Assembly: GCA_025765615.1 (NCBI GenBank)
Contig: JAIVFJ010000137.1
Coordinates: 116,105 to 180,104 of the forward strand
From: Zopfochytrium polystomum
Lineage: Eukaryota; Chytridiomycota; Chytridiomycetes; Chytridiales; Chytridiaceae
Direction of reading: 5' to 3'
DNA: 64,000 nt
Shown: in pieces, positions 9,380-23,220 of the stretch
Numbering within the stretch: position 1 is the stretch's first letter
Layout of the letters: each line of letters begins with the position of its first letter
Notes under the pieces: model-generated
What the model saw: only the letters and a program-made list of their open reading frames with translations
What the model was told of the DNA's origin: nothing
The model's database searches: none
Translations under genes and position numbers: made by a program

Positions 9380-11271
9380 TTGACTGATCGCTGAAGTCAA
9401 AAATGCTTCCTCAACTTTGAGTGACATCGTCGCAACGGAGAGAAGTGATCAGAGGACCCCTTTGCATATCCGTATTCTCCTGCTTCCGCTCTTTCGATTG
9501 ATATCTAACGCGCCCCGCGACAACGCCCACAGCAGGAGCTACAAGAGATTTCGATAAGGGGGTCCAAAAGTCGAACAACCACTACCGCCAACCACAATTT
9601 TGTCCTTTCTTGTGTGACAAGTCACACCAGCTGGACACCAAATTGCTCTAAGTTCACTCTATTCCACTCTTCAACACTCCTCAATGGAAAACACAACCAA
9701 ACTGTCGATTCTCAGCCTGAAATTTGGCACACAGTCGCTATCCAACAGTGCCAATCTGCTATTCTGATTTCAGAATTTTCGGTCCATCAATCAGCTTGCA
9801 ACAAGCATTGTGTGCAACACACATCTTCTATTCTGGACCATTTCTCCATCAAGTAGAGCATCGAAACAACTCCTAGAGTCATCACTATTTGTCACTGCCA
9901 GACTGTTGAGCAACTCCTCCAAATTTTTCCAGCTACTGGTCTCTCCTGCAACAGGATCATCACTTCGCGCAACGCAATACCATTATTCGGGCACACCACT
10001 ATAACTTATTTCCTGAAACTGACGACTCTCCTTCTTTCGAGCCCGTTGAGCCATCACTTGACTCTTACCATTGATTATCCAACTCTCCTCCTGACAGTGC
10101 AACCCTCCACTCATACTCGCCAGCCACTGTGCCAGGCTCCCAGAGGGGGACAGCCGCCATCATCATCAACAAACTCCTCAGATCAACCTCCAACTCTTCC
10201 CCAAGATATGGAAGCTGATAATGACAATGACAACTATGGTTGGAACCATGACACATTTGCTGTCTGTGAGACTGTGCTCTCTCAATCTCCTCACCCTGGG
10301 CTGGAGGTGGAAATAGAGCAATGGCCTAAATACCAATCCTATCTAATGAAAAGGGGCAAAAGAAGGTGTCTAGGGGTCACCAGACAGGAAAATGTATTTG
10401 GAGTCTACTAAAGCCCATCATCAAACACAAAAGAAACTCTTTAAACACAAAAAAGAGCAGTTATCACACATCTAAAAGGGAAACATAAGAAAAGTGTGAC
10501 AGAGGTGGCACAATCACAAAAGAAAGTGCAAAATGCCTCTGGTCCAAGACACAGAGAAACCCCAATGGCAAAGCCAAAGGGACCGAATCACTCGGTAAGG
10601 AATGAGACTTAGGGCAACAAAGGGGGCGCCTAAGGCAGCACCAACCAATCTGTGCCAGCTCCTTCCCAAGGCAGAAGCCAAGGGGGAAGGCAAGAGAGTG
10701 GGGAGGAAAGTGGCCAGGTCCCAACCTGTTGGAGCCACCACCTTGGAGCACCAGCTCCCTCTCTGCCAAAGACAAGCCCTAAGTTGGAGGGGGTTGGACA
10801 CAAAGGGCAAACACAAGGAACAATTAGTGTGTAGAGATGCCTGTTGGATCAAACCAGAACTGTTTTCCACTTAACAGAACCAGACACATCTTGTCTCACT
10901 CCCAAGAGAGGTTCCAACTCAATCCAAGGAGGGGGCACACAGGGTGGGAGACAGTGGGACTCTTCTTGCTTCATCCTACTAGGACACAGACTTCTGCCTC
11001 ACCAGGCCAGAGGAATCCCCTATCTTAGAAGCAAGGAAGGTTAAAACCCACTCCCACACACAAGTGTGACACCATGACATCACAGGCATTCATCTGAGAG
11101 AAAGAGGGTCTGAACCCAGTGAAGACCAGGCCCACCAGAGGCCACAGGAGCCAACAACCAGGGAGATGGGGGCATACCTGAGAGACCATTTCTGCAGCAG
11201 TACCTGACCAGCCAGCTCATTCATATCACCTTGAGAGACCTGGATTTGACTAGATGTATTGACAGGAACCT
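9380..11271 (+). repeat. Repeat family C, plus-oriented copy (~1.9 kb)
   Basis: Aligns in inverted orientation with 14150-16232. Matching landmarks are 'cagcaggagct' (9530/16097), 'cttgtgtgacaagtcac' (9609/16010), 'tccatcaatcagcttgcaac' (9782/15830), 'ccatttctccatcaagta' (9838/15775), the block ending 'agacaggaaaatgtatttgg' (10383/14945), and the shared inner end 'atgtattgacaggaac' (11255/14165). The sequence is almost free of CpG between 10300 and 11270. Open frames are short and broken. It may be an old retroelement; no reverse transcriptase or transposase motif is readable. Confidence 0.6.
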
Positions 11272-12435
11272 AGAGGCACCACCACAGATTTACCCTCTAT
11301 CCTTCCATCACCAAGTGGCTCCTACCCAGTCCAACCCAAACAGTATGCAGAATGGTGAGGTGCACTGGGGCTTGAACCCAGCACACTGCCATCATGGCCA
11401 AGAGGACTTCAACCTCCTGTCACACACCAGGGGACTGCCACCCCCAGCTCATACACACAGTCAGGAAGAAAAGGGCAGGCAAGGGACTTCAGGTACAGTT
11501 CTCACAGTCAACAAGAAAGGGGGGGCAGCAGTTTAAATAGGAGAGGGTTGGAATCACAGGGAGGAGAGGAAAAAGGAGGGAAAACACATACAAAACAACA
11601 AAACAATAAATAAAACAGTAAAAACAGAATGGATGGGTGATTCACCAAATGGGGCTGAGCCATCAACAAAGAGAGACAGCTCAGAGAATCATGGGGCCAT
11701 TTCTTGGCAGACAGCCACCAGAGCAGAGTGGAGGGGGGGGGTGGAGGAACTGGCAAGAAATGATTGGTGCAGACAAGAAGACACTCACCACAGCCACAAA
11801 AGAAAGGAAAGACACACAAAGAGAGACAGTAAACAAACAACTAAATAAAAGATAAAACAAGAAAAAGAGCCAAAACAAAGGAAAATACTAATTGAAAAAA
11901 TAAGTAAAAATCATCAACAGAAAGAGAAAGAAAAGCCCTGTCTTCTCATACCACTCATATGAGGCATTACATCATGGTAGCTGGGCATCTGGACTTTGCA
12001 CTTCTCCCACAGAAGTGGTTCAGTCCTTAGTCATTCCAAAAGTGAGGGGTTATTAGCTGGACATGGTGGACTTTGCAGCCCAACAGTCTGCATGTCTCGA
12101 ACTTGGCACCTTCCCAATTGAAGGGAGCGCTCTAACCACTGAGCAAGGAAGCCTTATGCCAGCAGTTGAGCAGACACTGAGTCACTCGGTCTGCAGCCAT
12201 TGTACAGAATAATAATAATAATAATGGCACAAATAATAATAGTGACAGGTGACGCAGGCGCGACAACAAGTGTCAGTCGGGTGGCTTATGTGGACAACCA
12301 ATAATAATAAAATAATAATATATACAGCAGAGTCCAAGCCGAATGCGTGTATAACGCGCTTCGAGACGGGTGGATAATCCTCACAATTATCAGTGAAAAA
12401 GTGGGTATACACTCTTTTATTTGAGGTCACAGGCT
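11272..12435. other. Spacer between the C copies, with tRNA-like fragments
   Basis: No gene. The reverse strand of 12082-12153 reads CTTGCTCAGTGGTTAGAGCG, then a 7-base loop TTCAATT, then GTTCGAGAC, which is the skeleton of a tRNA with a decayed T stem and acceptor. At 11360-11385 the reverse strand has a T-arm-like GCTGGGTTCAAGCCCCAG. A short (AAT)n run lies at 12209-12224. These look like tRNA-derived short interspersed elements. Confidence 0.4.
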
Positions 12436-14083
12436 TGAAGGCCTGTCGTCCTCACAGTACCTCTTTTTATTCTCGCAGCCATAGATGCGACAAAATAAAG
12501 GTGTGTGCAAACGTGTTTGCAGGTCCAAGGGTCACTTGGTTTTTTGCAGGCGGGCGCTTCGTCGCGTCCCAGGTGCAGGAGGTGGGATTGGTGTGGCGGG
12601 CTTGGTGGAGCTCATCAGTGGGGCAGGAGTCGCTGCAGGTGCAGGTTCTTTGCCTTTTGTGGTCGAGGCGCGTGTGCGCTTCGGTGGTTGTTTTGCAAGG
12701 AATCCCTCGCGTTTCTTAAACTCGTCTGGGTCGTTGTCTTTCACAAGAGCCCAGTAATCGTGGATAGCTTTCGGGTGTAAGTCTTCCTCAAGCTGGTTCC
12801 AATCGTGTTTGGAGGAATATCCAAGCCACTTTGTCAGATATATGTACCTCTCACCATCAAAGGTGTGGGATTTGATTCGCTCAATTTGATATTCAACATC
12901 GGCAGGGTCTTCTTCATCCTCTTCAGGCTCAAAGTATCGCCTAACAAATTCAGGATGAATTCCAGGAGCCATTGTGGTTTTGGAAGACGGTTGGCGATGA
13001 CGCTTCTTAGCAGTACGCCATTGTTCAAGTTCTTCATCATAAGTTACACCAGCAAGCTCTGCAGCTTCTTCAGCGGAGTCAGCAGGGAGCAGCGCTTCTG
13101 TGTAAGGTCGCAGTCGTGAGACATGCACGGTCCTGGTAACAATCTGGTTTCCAGGGAATGCCTCAACAATTGTATATTGAGCTTCGGAGTCCTTGCCAGT
13201 TATTCGCAATGACTCGCACAGGGCCAACCCAACAGAACATGAGCGAGCGGTTCTTGTCATTAAGTTTGCCAGGGATTATCAAGAGGGACAGAAAGCCATG
13301 CTCTTTGTCCAAGTTGAATTTTATGCGCCTCTTTATCCTTATCAAGGGAGACTTGATGCAAAAGGTTCTGATGGTCCTTTGCACGTGTCATGACAATCTT
13401 CTGCTGCAGCAGCAAGTTTGTCAACCACTTCAGCCACATAAGGCTCGTCAGAATGAGTTCTGAATTCATCGACTTCTTGTGGGTCTGTTGAAGGGAGTTC
13501 AAACAGGAGTGGCGCGGAGGTTCCAGCCCGAAGTGGGAGAGAGGGCGCTAGTGTCGCCAGCAAGGGTGGCTTGAACAGGTTAAGGGTGACTTGGTGTCCT
13601 GTTTTGTCTGCATAAACATATGAAATCTCTCCATTTCTGGACAGAACAGTGAGTCCAGCGAGTGTGCTCACAGGCTAGAGCTGGTTTAAACAAGTGCTCA
13701 GGGTAGATGAGGTTGCGTGGCCCATACACGTAACAGGCGGAACGGTCAGTAAAAACTTGTGACACAACCAAAGCTGTTGTCATTCCACCAGGGTTCAGGG
13801 AACTTCGGAGGAAGGGGGGGAACTTTAGATGTTCAGGTCGTCGGCCTGCAATTGCAGGAGATCGTTCATGAAAGATGTAAAGCACATCAATGGAGTATCT
13901 GAAGATAAACTCGCTGAGCACTTTGTGAATAGGATATTCTGTTGGGAAAGGCCAGAGTTTCATTGGCAGATACTGTCGCAATGTGAGCCTAGGATTGGTT
14001 GTTCTCAAAAACACAATCCGAAGTTGACGGGAAGGAGGCACTGGATCTTTGGAAAAGAGGGGTAGTGCTTTCTTCGGATACAC
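12436..14083 (-). pseudogene. Second chromodomain retrotransposon remnant
   Basis: The longest minus frame (13260-12532) ends with a chromodomain: VEYQIERIKSHTFDG, then YIYLTKWLGYSSKHDWNQLE, followed by a Pro/Lys/Thr-rich basic tail. Upstream, shifted frames read PGKLNDKNRS..WVGPVRVIA, which resembles the GPY/F module of Ty3/Gypsy integrases, and earlier text to 14083. At least two frame changes (near 13260 and 13600) show that it is broken. The sequence 'ggcctgtcgtcctcaca' appears at both 12438 and 14130 and may mark the ends of this insertion. It differs from the family B chromodomain in sequence. Confidence 0.65.
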
Positions 14084-14149
14084 AGCCTTTGTTGTAAGCG
14101 TCTCAGGTTCATCAAGAATGGGGCTGACGGCCTGTCGTCCTCACACTCG

Positions 14150-16232
14150 CCAGTTCCTGTCAATACATCGCTTCAAATCCAGGTCTCTCAAGGTGATATG
14201 AATGAGTTGGCTGGTCAGGTATTATGTGGTGGTATGGTCTCTCTGGTATTCCTCCCTGTTCCTGGTGATGGTTCCTTTGGCCTTTGGTGGGCCTGGTTCG
14301 CTGGGTTCAGACCCTCTTCCTTTCATGCTAATACCTGTGGTTGTCTTTGGTGTCTTCCTTGTGTGTGGGAGTGGGTATTGACCTACCTTGCTTCTACGAC
14401 AGGTTATTCTCTCTGGCCTGGTGAGGCAGAGGTCTGTCTCCTGGTAGGATGGAGCAAGAAGAGTCCCACTGTCTCCCACCCTGGTTGCACCCTCTTCTTT
14501 GGATTGAGTTGGAACACTCTCCTTGGAGTGAGACAAGTTGTGTCTGGTTCTGTTAAGTGGAAAACAGTTCTGATTTCGTTCAACAGGCACCTCTGCACAC
14601 TAACTGTTCCTTGCGTCTGCCCTTTGTCTCTCCAACCCCCTCCAACTCAGGGTTTGACTTGTTGTTTATTTCTTTTGTTGTTTCTTTTGATGGGTTGTAG
14701 TGGCTTGTCACTCCCCTTACCGATTCAGTCGGTCTTACCAATCCAGTCAGTTCTGTCCCCGGTCTAACTTGGCTTTGGCCTTGTGCCCAAGATGAAACCC
14801 TTCTGTGTCTTGCACCAGAGGATTATGCTTTCTTTTGTGATTGTATCTGTTTCATGCTTTGGTGTGAGAAACCCCTCTTTTGTGTTAGAGATTTATTTGT
14901 GTTTTTCTTGGGCTTTTTAAAACTCCAAATACACTTTCCTGTCTAGTGCCCCTAGACACCCTCCTTTTGCGCCTTTTCATTAGTCAGGATTGGTATTTAG
15001 GTCCATGCTCTAGTTTCCACCTATAGCCCTAGGTGAGGAGTTAGAGAGCACAGTCTCACAGTTGCAACTCTAATAATATGGCTAGGAGCCATTGTGCTTC
15101 TTGGAAGGTTTCAGAAGGTGAGTAGTATTCTGCTTCTGTGGAGGATAGTAATATGCGATGTTGTTTGCGTGAGACCCAGGAGATGGCAGTACCCATGAGG
15201 AAAAAGACATATCCCGTGCGCGATGTGCAGTCTCCAGGTTCCCCCCCATAGGATGCATCAGTGGATGTAGCTGGTTCAAGGGTGTTGTTTGTGAAGAGCC
15301 GTAGCGGCTTGTGACTTTGCCTGTGGAATGATCCATAGTCCCAGGTGCCTCAGAGGTAACGAAGCAGGTGGTGGAGTGCATTGCGATGGCATTGGCGTGG
15401 CTTCAGTTGGAGCTGGGAGAGCACATTTGTTGCAAATGCGATATCTGGTCAAGTTTGTGTTGTGAGATATTGAATTTTCATGAGTGTGGATTGAAACCAG
15501 CTGTGTCACTCTCACTGAGTTCGATTGACATTTTGCCATGCGTAATGGTGATAGCCATTGGAGTTGATGCAATATCCAGGTTGTCCCACATTTTCTCTTC
15601 AGTGGGAATTGTCCTGGTGTATTTGTCTAGACCCATCCAGATGCCTTCGCCATTGCGTTGCATGTACTGATGAAACTGTTGCAGGAGAGACCAGTAGCTG
15701 GAAAATTTGGAGGAGTTGCTTGACAGTGCAGCGTTGACAAATAGTGACTTTAGGAGTTGTTGGACGCTGTACTTGATGGAAAAATGGTCCAGGGTAGAAG
15801 ATGTGTGTTGCACACAACGCTTGTTGCAAGCTGATTGATGGACGAAAAATTCTGAAATTGGAATAGCAGGTTGGTACTGTTGAAGTGCGGCTGTGTGCAA
15901 ATTTCAGGCAGAGAATCAAAGTTTTGGTGGTGTTGTCCCTTAGGGAGTGTTGGAGAACAAAATGGAGGGAATTAAGGGCAATTTGGTGTGCAGCTGGGGT
16001 GACTTGTCACACAAGAAAGGACAAAGCAGTGGTTGGAGGTAGTGGTAGTTTGACTTTTTGGCCCTCATTAGCAAAATTGCTTGAAGCTCCTGCTGTAGGG
16101 CTTGTGGCTGGGTGCATTAGGTATTGATGGAAAGAGCAGAAGCAGGCAAATACAGCTGTGTAAGGACATCCTCCTGTGATCGCTTCCCAGCGTTGAGAAG
16201 ATGTCTTGCAAAGTTGAAGAGGGGTTAGTGCA
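14150..16232 (-). repeat. Repeat family C, minus-oriented copy (~2.1 kb)
   Basis: Inverted partner of 9380-11271. It is slightly longer: a block at about 15070-15640 has no counterpart in the other copy. On the minus strand that block reads YMQRNGEGIWMGLDKYTRTI and onward with protein-like composition, so the ancestral element probably had a gene there. The family is unknown to me. Confidence 0.55.
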
Positions 16233-17510
16233 GGCATTCTCCAACTGAAAATAAATGACTTGCAGTCTATTCAGTACTGTATTAATAAGCAGATTTGTAG
16301 TTTCTGGGTTTTTTCATGCTGTCCAAAGCCAATCAATCCCGCGATGGCGACGCTGTCAAATTAGATTATGCGGCAGGCCCAGGTAATGAAAATTACGCAG
16401 AGATGGAAAATCTGTCAATACGCAACCACTCTCACGATGAATTAGACATTGGAATGGAAGACTTGTTGGTATTGAGCTGCCATTGTTGATATGTGTTTTA
16501 ATGGGCTGCCAGAACAAGAAGGCTCTAGAAAAAAAGCATTGAGGCATTCTTGTTCTTGAAGATGCGAAACAAGTGAAGATTCCTAAAAACACATATGCTT
16601 TGGTGTCTTTTGTGTAAAACAGGTATTCGCAATTAGTTCTCTCTAAAATTCTGGTGACCACCTTGGCGACTGCTGTCCAACACCCAGTCACTGACGCCGC
16701 CCCTTCATGGCGACATAAGACAAATCCGCCTGATGTAAATAGCCCGGCTCGATAGTCAGTTACTCGCTTGCACTTCACTATGTGCTACATACCCCTTGCA
16801 CACTCTGCAAAAGACTAAGTTACTCACTGTCACTCGCTGTATTCCAAATTGAATTCACAACATTTTCGTCCAGCAGCGGCGACTTTATCTCGCAGAAGGA
16901 GGTGTGAAGAAACCGAATAGAAATTTACCTTTCTAACGACACCCATATTGATTGACTTCAACTAATTGAAGGCAGGGCGTAGAACTCATTTAAGGCTGTC
17001 AATTGTGGTTTTCTGGTATATTTTTGGTGATGTGGGCAGTTCGCTTCCCGTTAGGGTTGCTTGCTTTGACTTGGTTGGCACGGAACTTTGGACGCCAAAA
17101 CAGAAAAAAAAAAAAGAAAAAAAAAAAGATTATTTTGGTCGCGCCAAGAAGTAGTCACTCTGTTAACAAAAAACAAGAAAAAAGAGCAAAAACAAAAAGT
17201 CAAACCGAACTGGGGGAAGACATCCCAGTGCAAAAAAGGGAAAACAACACAAATGAACAAAAGGGCAAGAAGGCAAAACAGACAGACAGAGAGACAGACA
17301 GAGCGATAACAGCAAAAACAACAAGCTCAGTCACGCAACCGAACCTTCCATTGCGCAAAAAAAAGCTTTGTCTACCCACACCACGTGACTCGGCATAGAA
17401 AGGGCAGTCCACCCTGTCTCGCCAACAACAGACCGTCTACCCGTCTACGCACGGACATACCCGACCAAAAGGCCTCACCCTTCCCACATCCCATCCTCCT
17501 CCACATCACC
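16233..17510. other. AT-rich intergenic DNA, no gene seen
   Basis: Short open frames only. A-rich runs at 17100-17130 and 17165-17200 and an (ACAG)n stretch at ~17279-17300 are simple sequence. CpG becomes frequent from ~17380, where gene-type composition begins. Confidence 0.4.
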
Positions 17511-18119
17511 TCACATCAGCGCAGCGACCAAAGCCAGAACCCCGGTCGCCGCCGCCGCCAGCACGGCGCCCGCCGCCGCGCGCCTCCCCTCGCGCGGGGC
17601 CGCCGCGCTCTTGCTCGACGCCGCCGCCAGCGCGCCGTTGACCATGACCACGACGGTCGACTTGCCCTTGCACGACTGCGACGTAGCGCCCGTCACGATC
17701 TGCGCCGGCGTCCCGCTGCACGTCGGGTTCGTCCACTTTGCCACCGTCGCCGCCCCGTTCGTGATGTTGGCCAGCGCCGACGACGCCTCGGAGTACGGGT
17801 AGCACGCGTTGTCCGCCCGGATGAAGAACGACAGGTACTCGGCCGCGCACGCGTCGTCCTGGTACGCCACCTCGCCGTAGAACGAAGCCTTGCCGAACGA
17901 GCTCGTCGCGAGGGTCACGCTGCTGTTGCTCCCGCACGTCCGCGTCGACGACGCCGTGTTGGCCGTGTTGGCCGTGCACGCGCTCGCAGTGCACGACGCT
18001 CCTGAAGCGGACCCGACCATCACGGACAGGCCGGAGGCGTCGCACGTCGGGTTGGCAAAGATCGCGATCGATGGGACGCCGCTGCTGGCGCCGAGGAAAG
18101 AAGCAATGTTGATGGGCAT
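17511..18119 (-). CDS. Putative GPI-anchored or membrane-tethered surface protein
   Basis: A 202-residue frame, start ATG 18119-18117 in the context CAACAACAATG. The body is rich in Ser, Thr, Ala and Gly, with about ten cysteines spaced like a disulfide-stabilised extracellular domain (ANPTCDASG, TNPTCSGTP, SQSCKGKS; a repeated NPTC motif suggests an internal duplication). The end has a basic patch (REGRR) followed by a hydrophobic Ala/Leu/Val tail to the last residue, as in a GPI signal or C-terminal membrane anchor. No N-terminal signal peptide is seen, so an upstream exon may be missing from this model. Function unknown. A (GTTT)n tract lies just upstream. Confidence 0.6.
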   Translation of the reverse strand: MPINIASFLGASSGVPSIAIFANPTCDASGLSVMVGSASGASCTASACTANTANTASSTRTCGSNSSVTLATSSFGKASFYGEVAYQDDACAAEYLSFFIRADNACYPYSEASSALANITNGAATVAKWTNPTCSGTPAQIVTGATSQSCKGKSTVVVMVNGALAAASSKSAAAPREGRRAAAGAVLAAAATGVLALVAALM

Positions 18120-18121
18120 TG

Positions 18122-18484
18122 TTGTTGTTTGTTTGTTTGTTTGTTTGTTTGTTTGTTGTTTGTTGTTTGTTGGCTGGCTGCTGTAGACTTTAGAGACGGG
18201 GAGGGGGTTCTGTTGGAGCAGAAGGATGGGGACAAAAAAAGTTCAGTTGGTTGTGTGCGTCTATGGTGCAAGAGAGGAAAAGAATCAAGGAGGATGGACG
18301 GATGGATGGACGCATGGATCAATGAATGAACGAATGGGGGGGGGGGGCCGAGGAGGAGGTTAACAACACAAACGAAGTGAGGCCAGTCAGCCAGACATCC
18401 AATCAACGGATGGATGGATGGATGGATGGGTGAATGCATGGATGGAGTATTTGTCAATCATGATTGGATGGATGGATGGATGGA
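18122..18484. repeat. Simple-sequence tracts (GTTT)n and (GGAT)n
   Basis: GTTT repeats at ~18124-18153, a G11 run at ~18337-18347, and interrupted GGAT/TGGA repeats at ~18293-18325 and 18408-18484. These lie upstream of the surface-protein gene. Frames reading MDGWMDG through them are artefacts of the repeat. Confidence 0.9.
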
Positions 18485-19397
18485 ACGTCGAGTGGCCTTG
18501 CTGGCGGGGGAGGGGAACGCATCCTCGCGCACCTCCTCCTCGACCTCACCTTGGTCGTCTGTCTATGATTATGAGTCGAGATCTATCCTGCGAGTGTGTA
18601 TCGGAACGTTTCTTGTATTTTTCCTTTTCTCTTTCTCTTTGGTTCTTTTTGTGGCCCCTTTCCCTTTTCTGTCTTGCTTTGTCTTTTGTCTCGCTCCGAC
18701 TTCTTTTGAATTTTTTTTCCCCTTTTTTTATTAGTACCTCGTCTTTCTTTTCTTCCTCTTTTGGATCGCTCCTTCGCTCACGCGCTCCCAATCGACGTCA
18801 CCGACGCCCAAGAAGAAGAAAAAAATTTTTGCATGACACCAAAATAAATGGCGGGGACGAATGCGATAGCGACCACATGTTTTATTTGGACAACGATAGC
18901 GACCACGTCTGCAGCTGGCCTCAACGTTCCCACGCGAAGGAGTCCGAACATGCTCCATTGAACAACTCCACCTGGTTTCCCCGTCGAACTCCGTCGAAAT
19001 TCTCATCGCAACCTCTTTTTTTTTTTTTGTTTGGTAGACAAAGCTGCCGTGGAACGCAGAAACAACCAGGTACGGAAATACAAAAAAAAAAAAGAATAAA
19101 TCCTCAACAAGCACCAAGGCGGTCAGACGGATAGCGCTGGAGCAGGAACGACAACGGCTTGGCAGTGAAAAAGGGGGAAGGCTTCGCGGAGGGTACATTG
19201 AGGGGGACCAAGCGACTGCGCCGGAGAGGAAGGGGTTAGGGGGGGTGAGGTGGGAGAGATGTGGGCATGGGGTTATGGGTAGCAAAGAAAAATAAAGAAT
19301 GGGGGTCTGCCATTTTCGCCGCCTTGATCTTCACAGGTCATCATCTGTCACAAGAGGAGAGGTCCAAATATCAGTAATCGCTACTATCGGATCCACG
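18485..19397. other. Intergenic, 3' side of Ran
   Basis: T-rich (18610-18770) and A-rich (18812-18850, 19080-19096) DNA without a credible gene. The 3' UTR of Ran presumably lies at 19397 and below; an AATAAA-like ATTTTTCTTTG on the reverse strand is the only candidate signal near 19290. Confidence 0.3.
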
Positions 19398-20389
<992 letters not shown>

Positions 20390-23220
20390 GGCTGGGGGAA
20401 GATGTGAGGGCGCGTCAGATGATGGAAACAACGGGGAAAAACGGTGCTGGAAGTTCGACCGCAGGTGCTGTTCGGTCTCACAGGTAAATAGTGAGGAGTC
20501 GACGCGGTGGATGCATGGCACAACGCTAAAAGGAGTCCCAGCATGTGCTTTGCGAGTTGACAAAAGCCGAGCCTCACAGCCTCCGGCGCCGGCAGGGTGG
20601 TGACTGTCGATCCTTGGCCCACAGCTACACCGCGACCAGAAGAGGGCTCTCAATTCATTCGAGCACGCTCCAATGAACCACGACCGGCGGAGGTAAGTGG
20701 GGGACGCTTGGATCCTGCTCCGTCCGCGAGCAGGAAAGGAGGGGGTGATTGTGTGTGTGGGGACAGAGCTGGACAGCCTCCCGCACTAGGTGAGGGGTTG
20801 GGTGGGGGGGGGGGAAGGGGTTGTATGTGGTGGGTGGGGAGGGGGGGTTGCGAGATTGCCCAATCTCCCTCCTTCTCGCTCTCATCGTGTGTGTGTGTGT
20901 ATGTGTGTGTACCTTTTCGTTCAGTTCGTTTCTTTCTTTCTTTCTTTTTTTTTTTTCCCAGGCTGCCTTTTCTCCTCTCCTCTCTTGCCCCGCAGTTCGC
21001 AGTTGCCCGCTCAGGCTTTTTTCTCTTTTCTCTTTTCTCTTTTCTTTTTTCTCCTTCTTTTCACCTTTTTTTTTCTTCTTTCTTCGACTTACCTCTTGGA
21101 TGATTGTTGTTGTTGTTTTCGATGCGACCGAACGCGACTGCGGTGGTGTGTGTGTGTGTGTGTGTGTGTTGGTTGTGTTTGGGTTTTTTTTTGAATCTTC
21201 TTTTTCCTTCCTTTTTTTTGTCTTGTGCTTTGTGTGTGTGTTGTGTGTGTGTGTGCGATCGACCGCCCCGAAAATCAAATTTGTTGCTGTTATTTTTGCG
21301 ACCGACCCCTCCCCTCCCGACCTTTTTATGTGCGCACTGTCTTATATATATATGGTTGATGGAAGGCAAACCGACAGACTGTCGTGCATGCCCCCCTCCC
21401 ACCACCGTCCATTGACGCGCGCGACGCCCAAGCTTGATCTCCCTGTCCGAACCCTACACAAAAGCTTGGACGCTGTCGGGCGCGCTTGACAAGTCACGGT
21501 GAATCCAAGCACTCACACCATCTATTCAATCCAGTGCTTCCAAGCTTCCCATGTTCGTGGCGCGTATGTTCGTGGCGCGTAATTACTTTTTTTTCTTTTT
21601 TACCCCCCCATTTTTTTTTGTTGGAGGGAGGGGCTTCACTTCGCGATGCCTGCTCTCTCTTTCTCGCCGCAATGGTGATCCGTTTCGTGCACTGGTTCGC
21701 TGTTGTTGTTTCTGGAGGGCAAGCCGAGTGGGTGGGGGTTGTGCTTTTTTTGCGTGAAGAAACGGGGAACTCTTCTTGGAGCAATCAGCAATGAATCTCT
21801 CTCTCTCTCTCTCTCTGGTCCAAAAATCGACCAGTCTACTGGGGGAAGTGGCGGGTTTGCAGTTCTTTGCGTCGCTCCATTCATTCAGTAAACATTTGTC
21901 TGCCGTGCAATGCGAGAGATGCTCCGCGCCAAAGAGCAATGACGGACCTGCCGATTGGGGGGTTTGACTGTCGTTGCCGAGTCTGTGGCAGTGGCCTTGC
22001 CTTGTATGTGTGTGAATGTGTGAATGTGTGAATGTGTGTGTGTCTTCGGCTGCCTCTCGCGTCGGTTGATCCCACTATGCTCGTTTCCTGTTTTCAGCTT
22101 TTTTTTTTTTCGTTTGTGTGACGCGTTCCCCCATGTCTGTCTGTCTCTCTTTACTTTGTTTGTGGTCGCGACCCCACAAGTGACGGTCACGTGGACTGCA
22201 AATACCATCACCGCCGCCGACCAACGATAAAACGACGACGACGACGACGGCGGCGACGACGACAAAGTCGGCGGCGACGGTGAGGGCGACAACGACAACG
22301 GCAACGACAACAACGAAAACAATAGCATCGACAACCGACGCTACGACTACTGCCGCCACAGCTGCCCACACACCTCCTTCCCACCACCATATCAGGTACA
22401 ACAGCAACACCACCTACCACCACCACCACCACCACGGAGACATCGACGCCCGACCGGGCTGCGGGTGCGGCATCTTCCCAAATCGCGTCGTCGGCGGCAG
22501 CAGCGGCGGCTGCACAAACGGTAACTGGCGCGCGTACAGCGGCCACAGCATCGTCCGCCCCGGCAACATCCTCGCTTTGCCGTTCCCCGGATAGCCATCT
22601 TTTCGCAAAAGAATCTCTCGCACCGTCGTCATCCGACAGAACCCTTTGCGCGCGGGCCAAAAGGGCTGTCACTTTCCCCACTGAAAGCACTACCCCGGGA
22701 AAGGAAGCAGAACGAGAGGCAGGCGGAGAAGGAAGAGACGGTGACGGCAAAGTGGTGGAGACGCCCTTGCTCGCAGAAAGGAGCACCTGCCGACAGGCTT
22801 GCATTCTCACAAGCACTCACGGCGACGGCGTCAGTTCTTCTGTCGGCAGAAATCGCGCGCTCCCTGCCCTGTCCCACGCCGTCGTCGTCCGCCGTCTTCT
22901 TCCACCGCTTATCGCAACCACTGTCACGGCCACGGTCATCACCAAAAGCACCGCATTTATCAGCATCATTACCACCATCAGCACCACCACTACTATAACC
23001 ACCTCCACAGTGTTGGCTGCCACGGCGACCGCCGCCGTCAACGACACGGCGCCGCCCAGCGCACTTGAGCGCGAACGGGCATCGGGAGCCGTTGCGGCAG
23101 CCACAGCCGCAGCAGCAGCAGGAGCAGGGGCAGCGGCGGCAGCGGCGGCCGCGAGGGCCGCGAGGGCCAGAGGGGACGCGTCGTCGTCGTCGCCACCGGC
23201 GCTTCTGCCGCTGCCTTTGA
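20390..23220. other. Long simple-sequence region upstream of Ran and of the RGS gene
   Basis: About 2.8 kb between divergent genes. It holds (GT)n at 20888-20910 and 21148-21170, T/C-rich tracts (20930-21090), a short (CT)n at 21798-21815, and CGA/CAA-type trinucleotide DNA at 22230-22330. From 22600 to 23220 codon-like GC-rich sequence appears in several frames, but none starts convincingly. Part may be 5' UTR or an early exon of the RGS gene. I could not define one. Confidence 0.45.
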
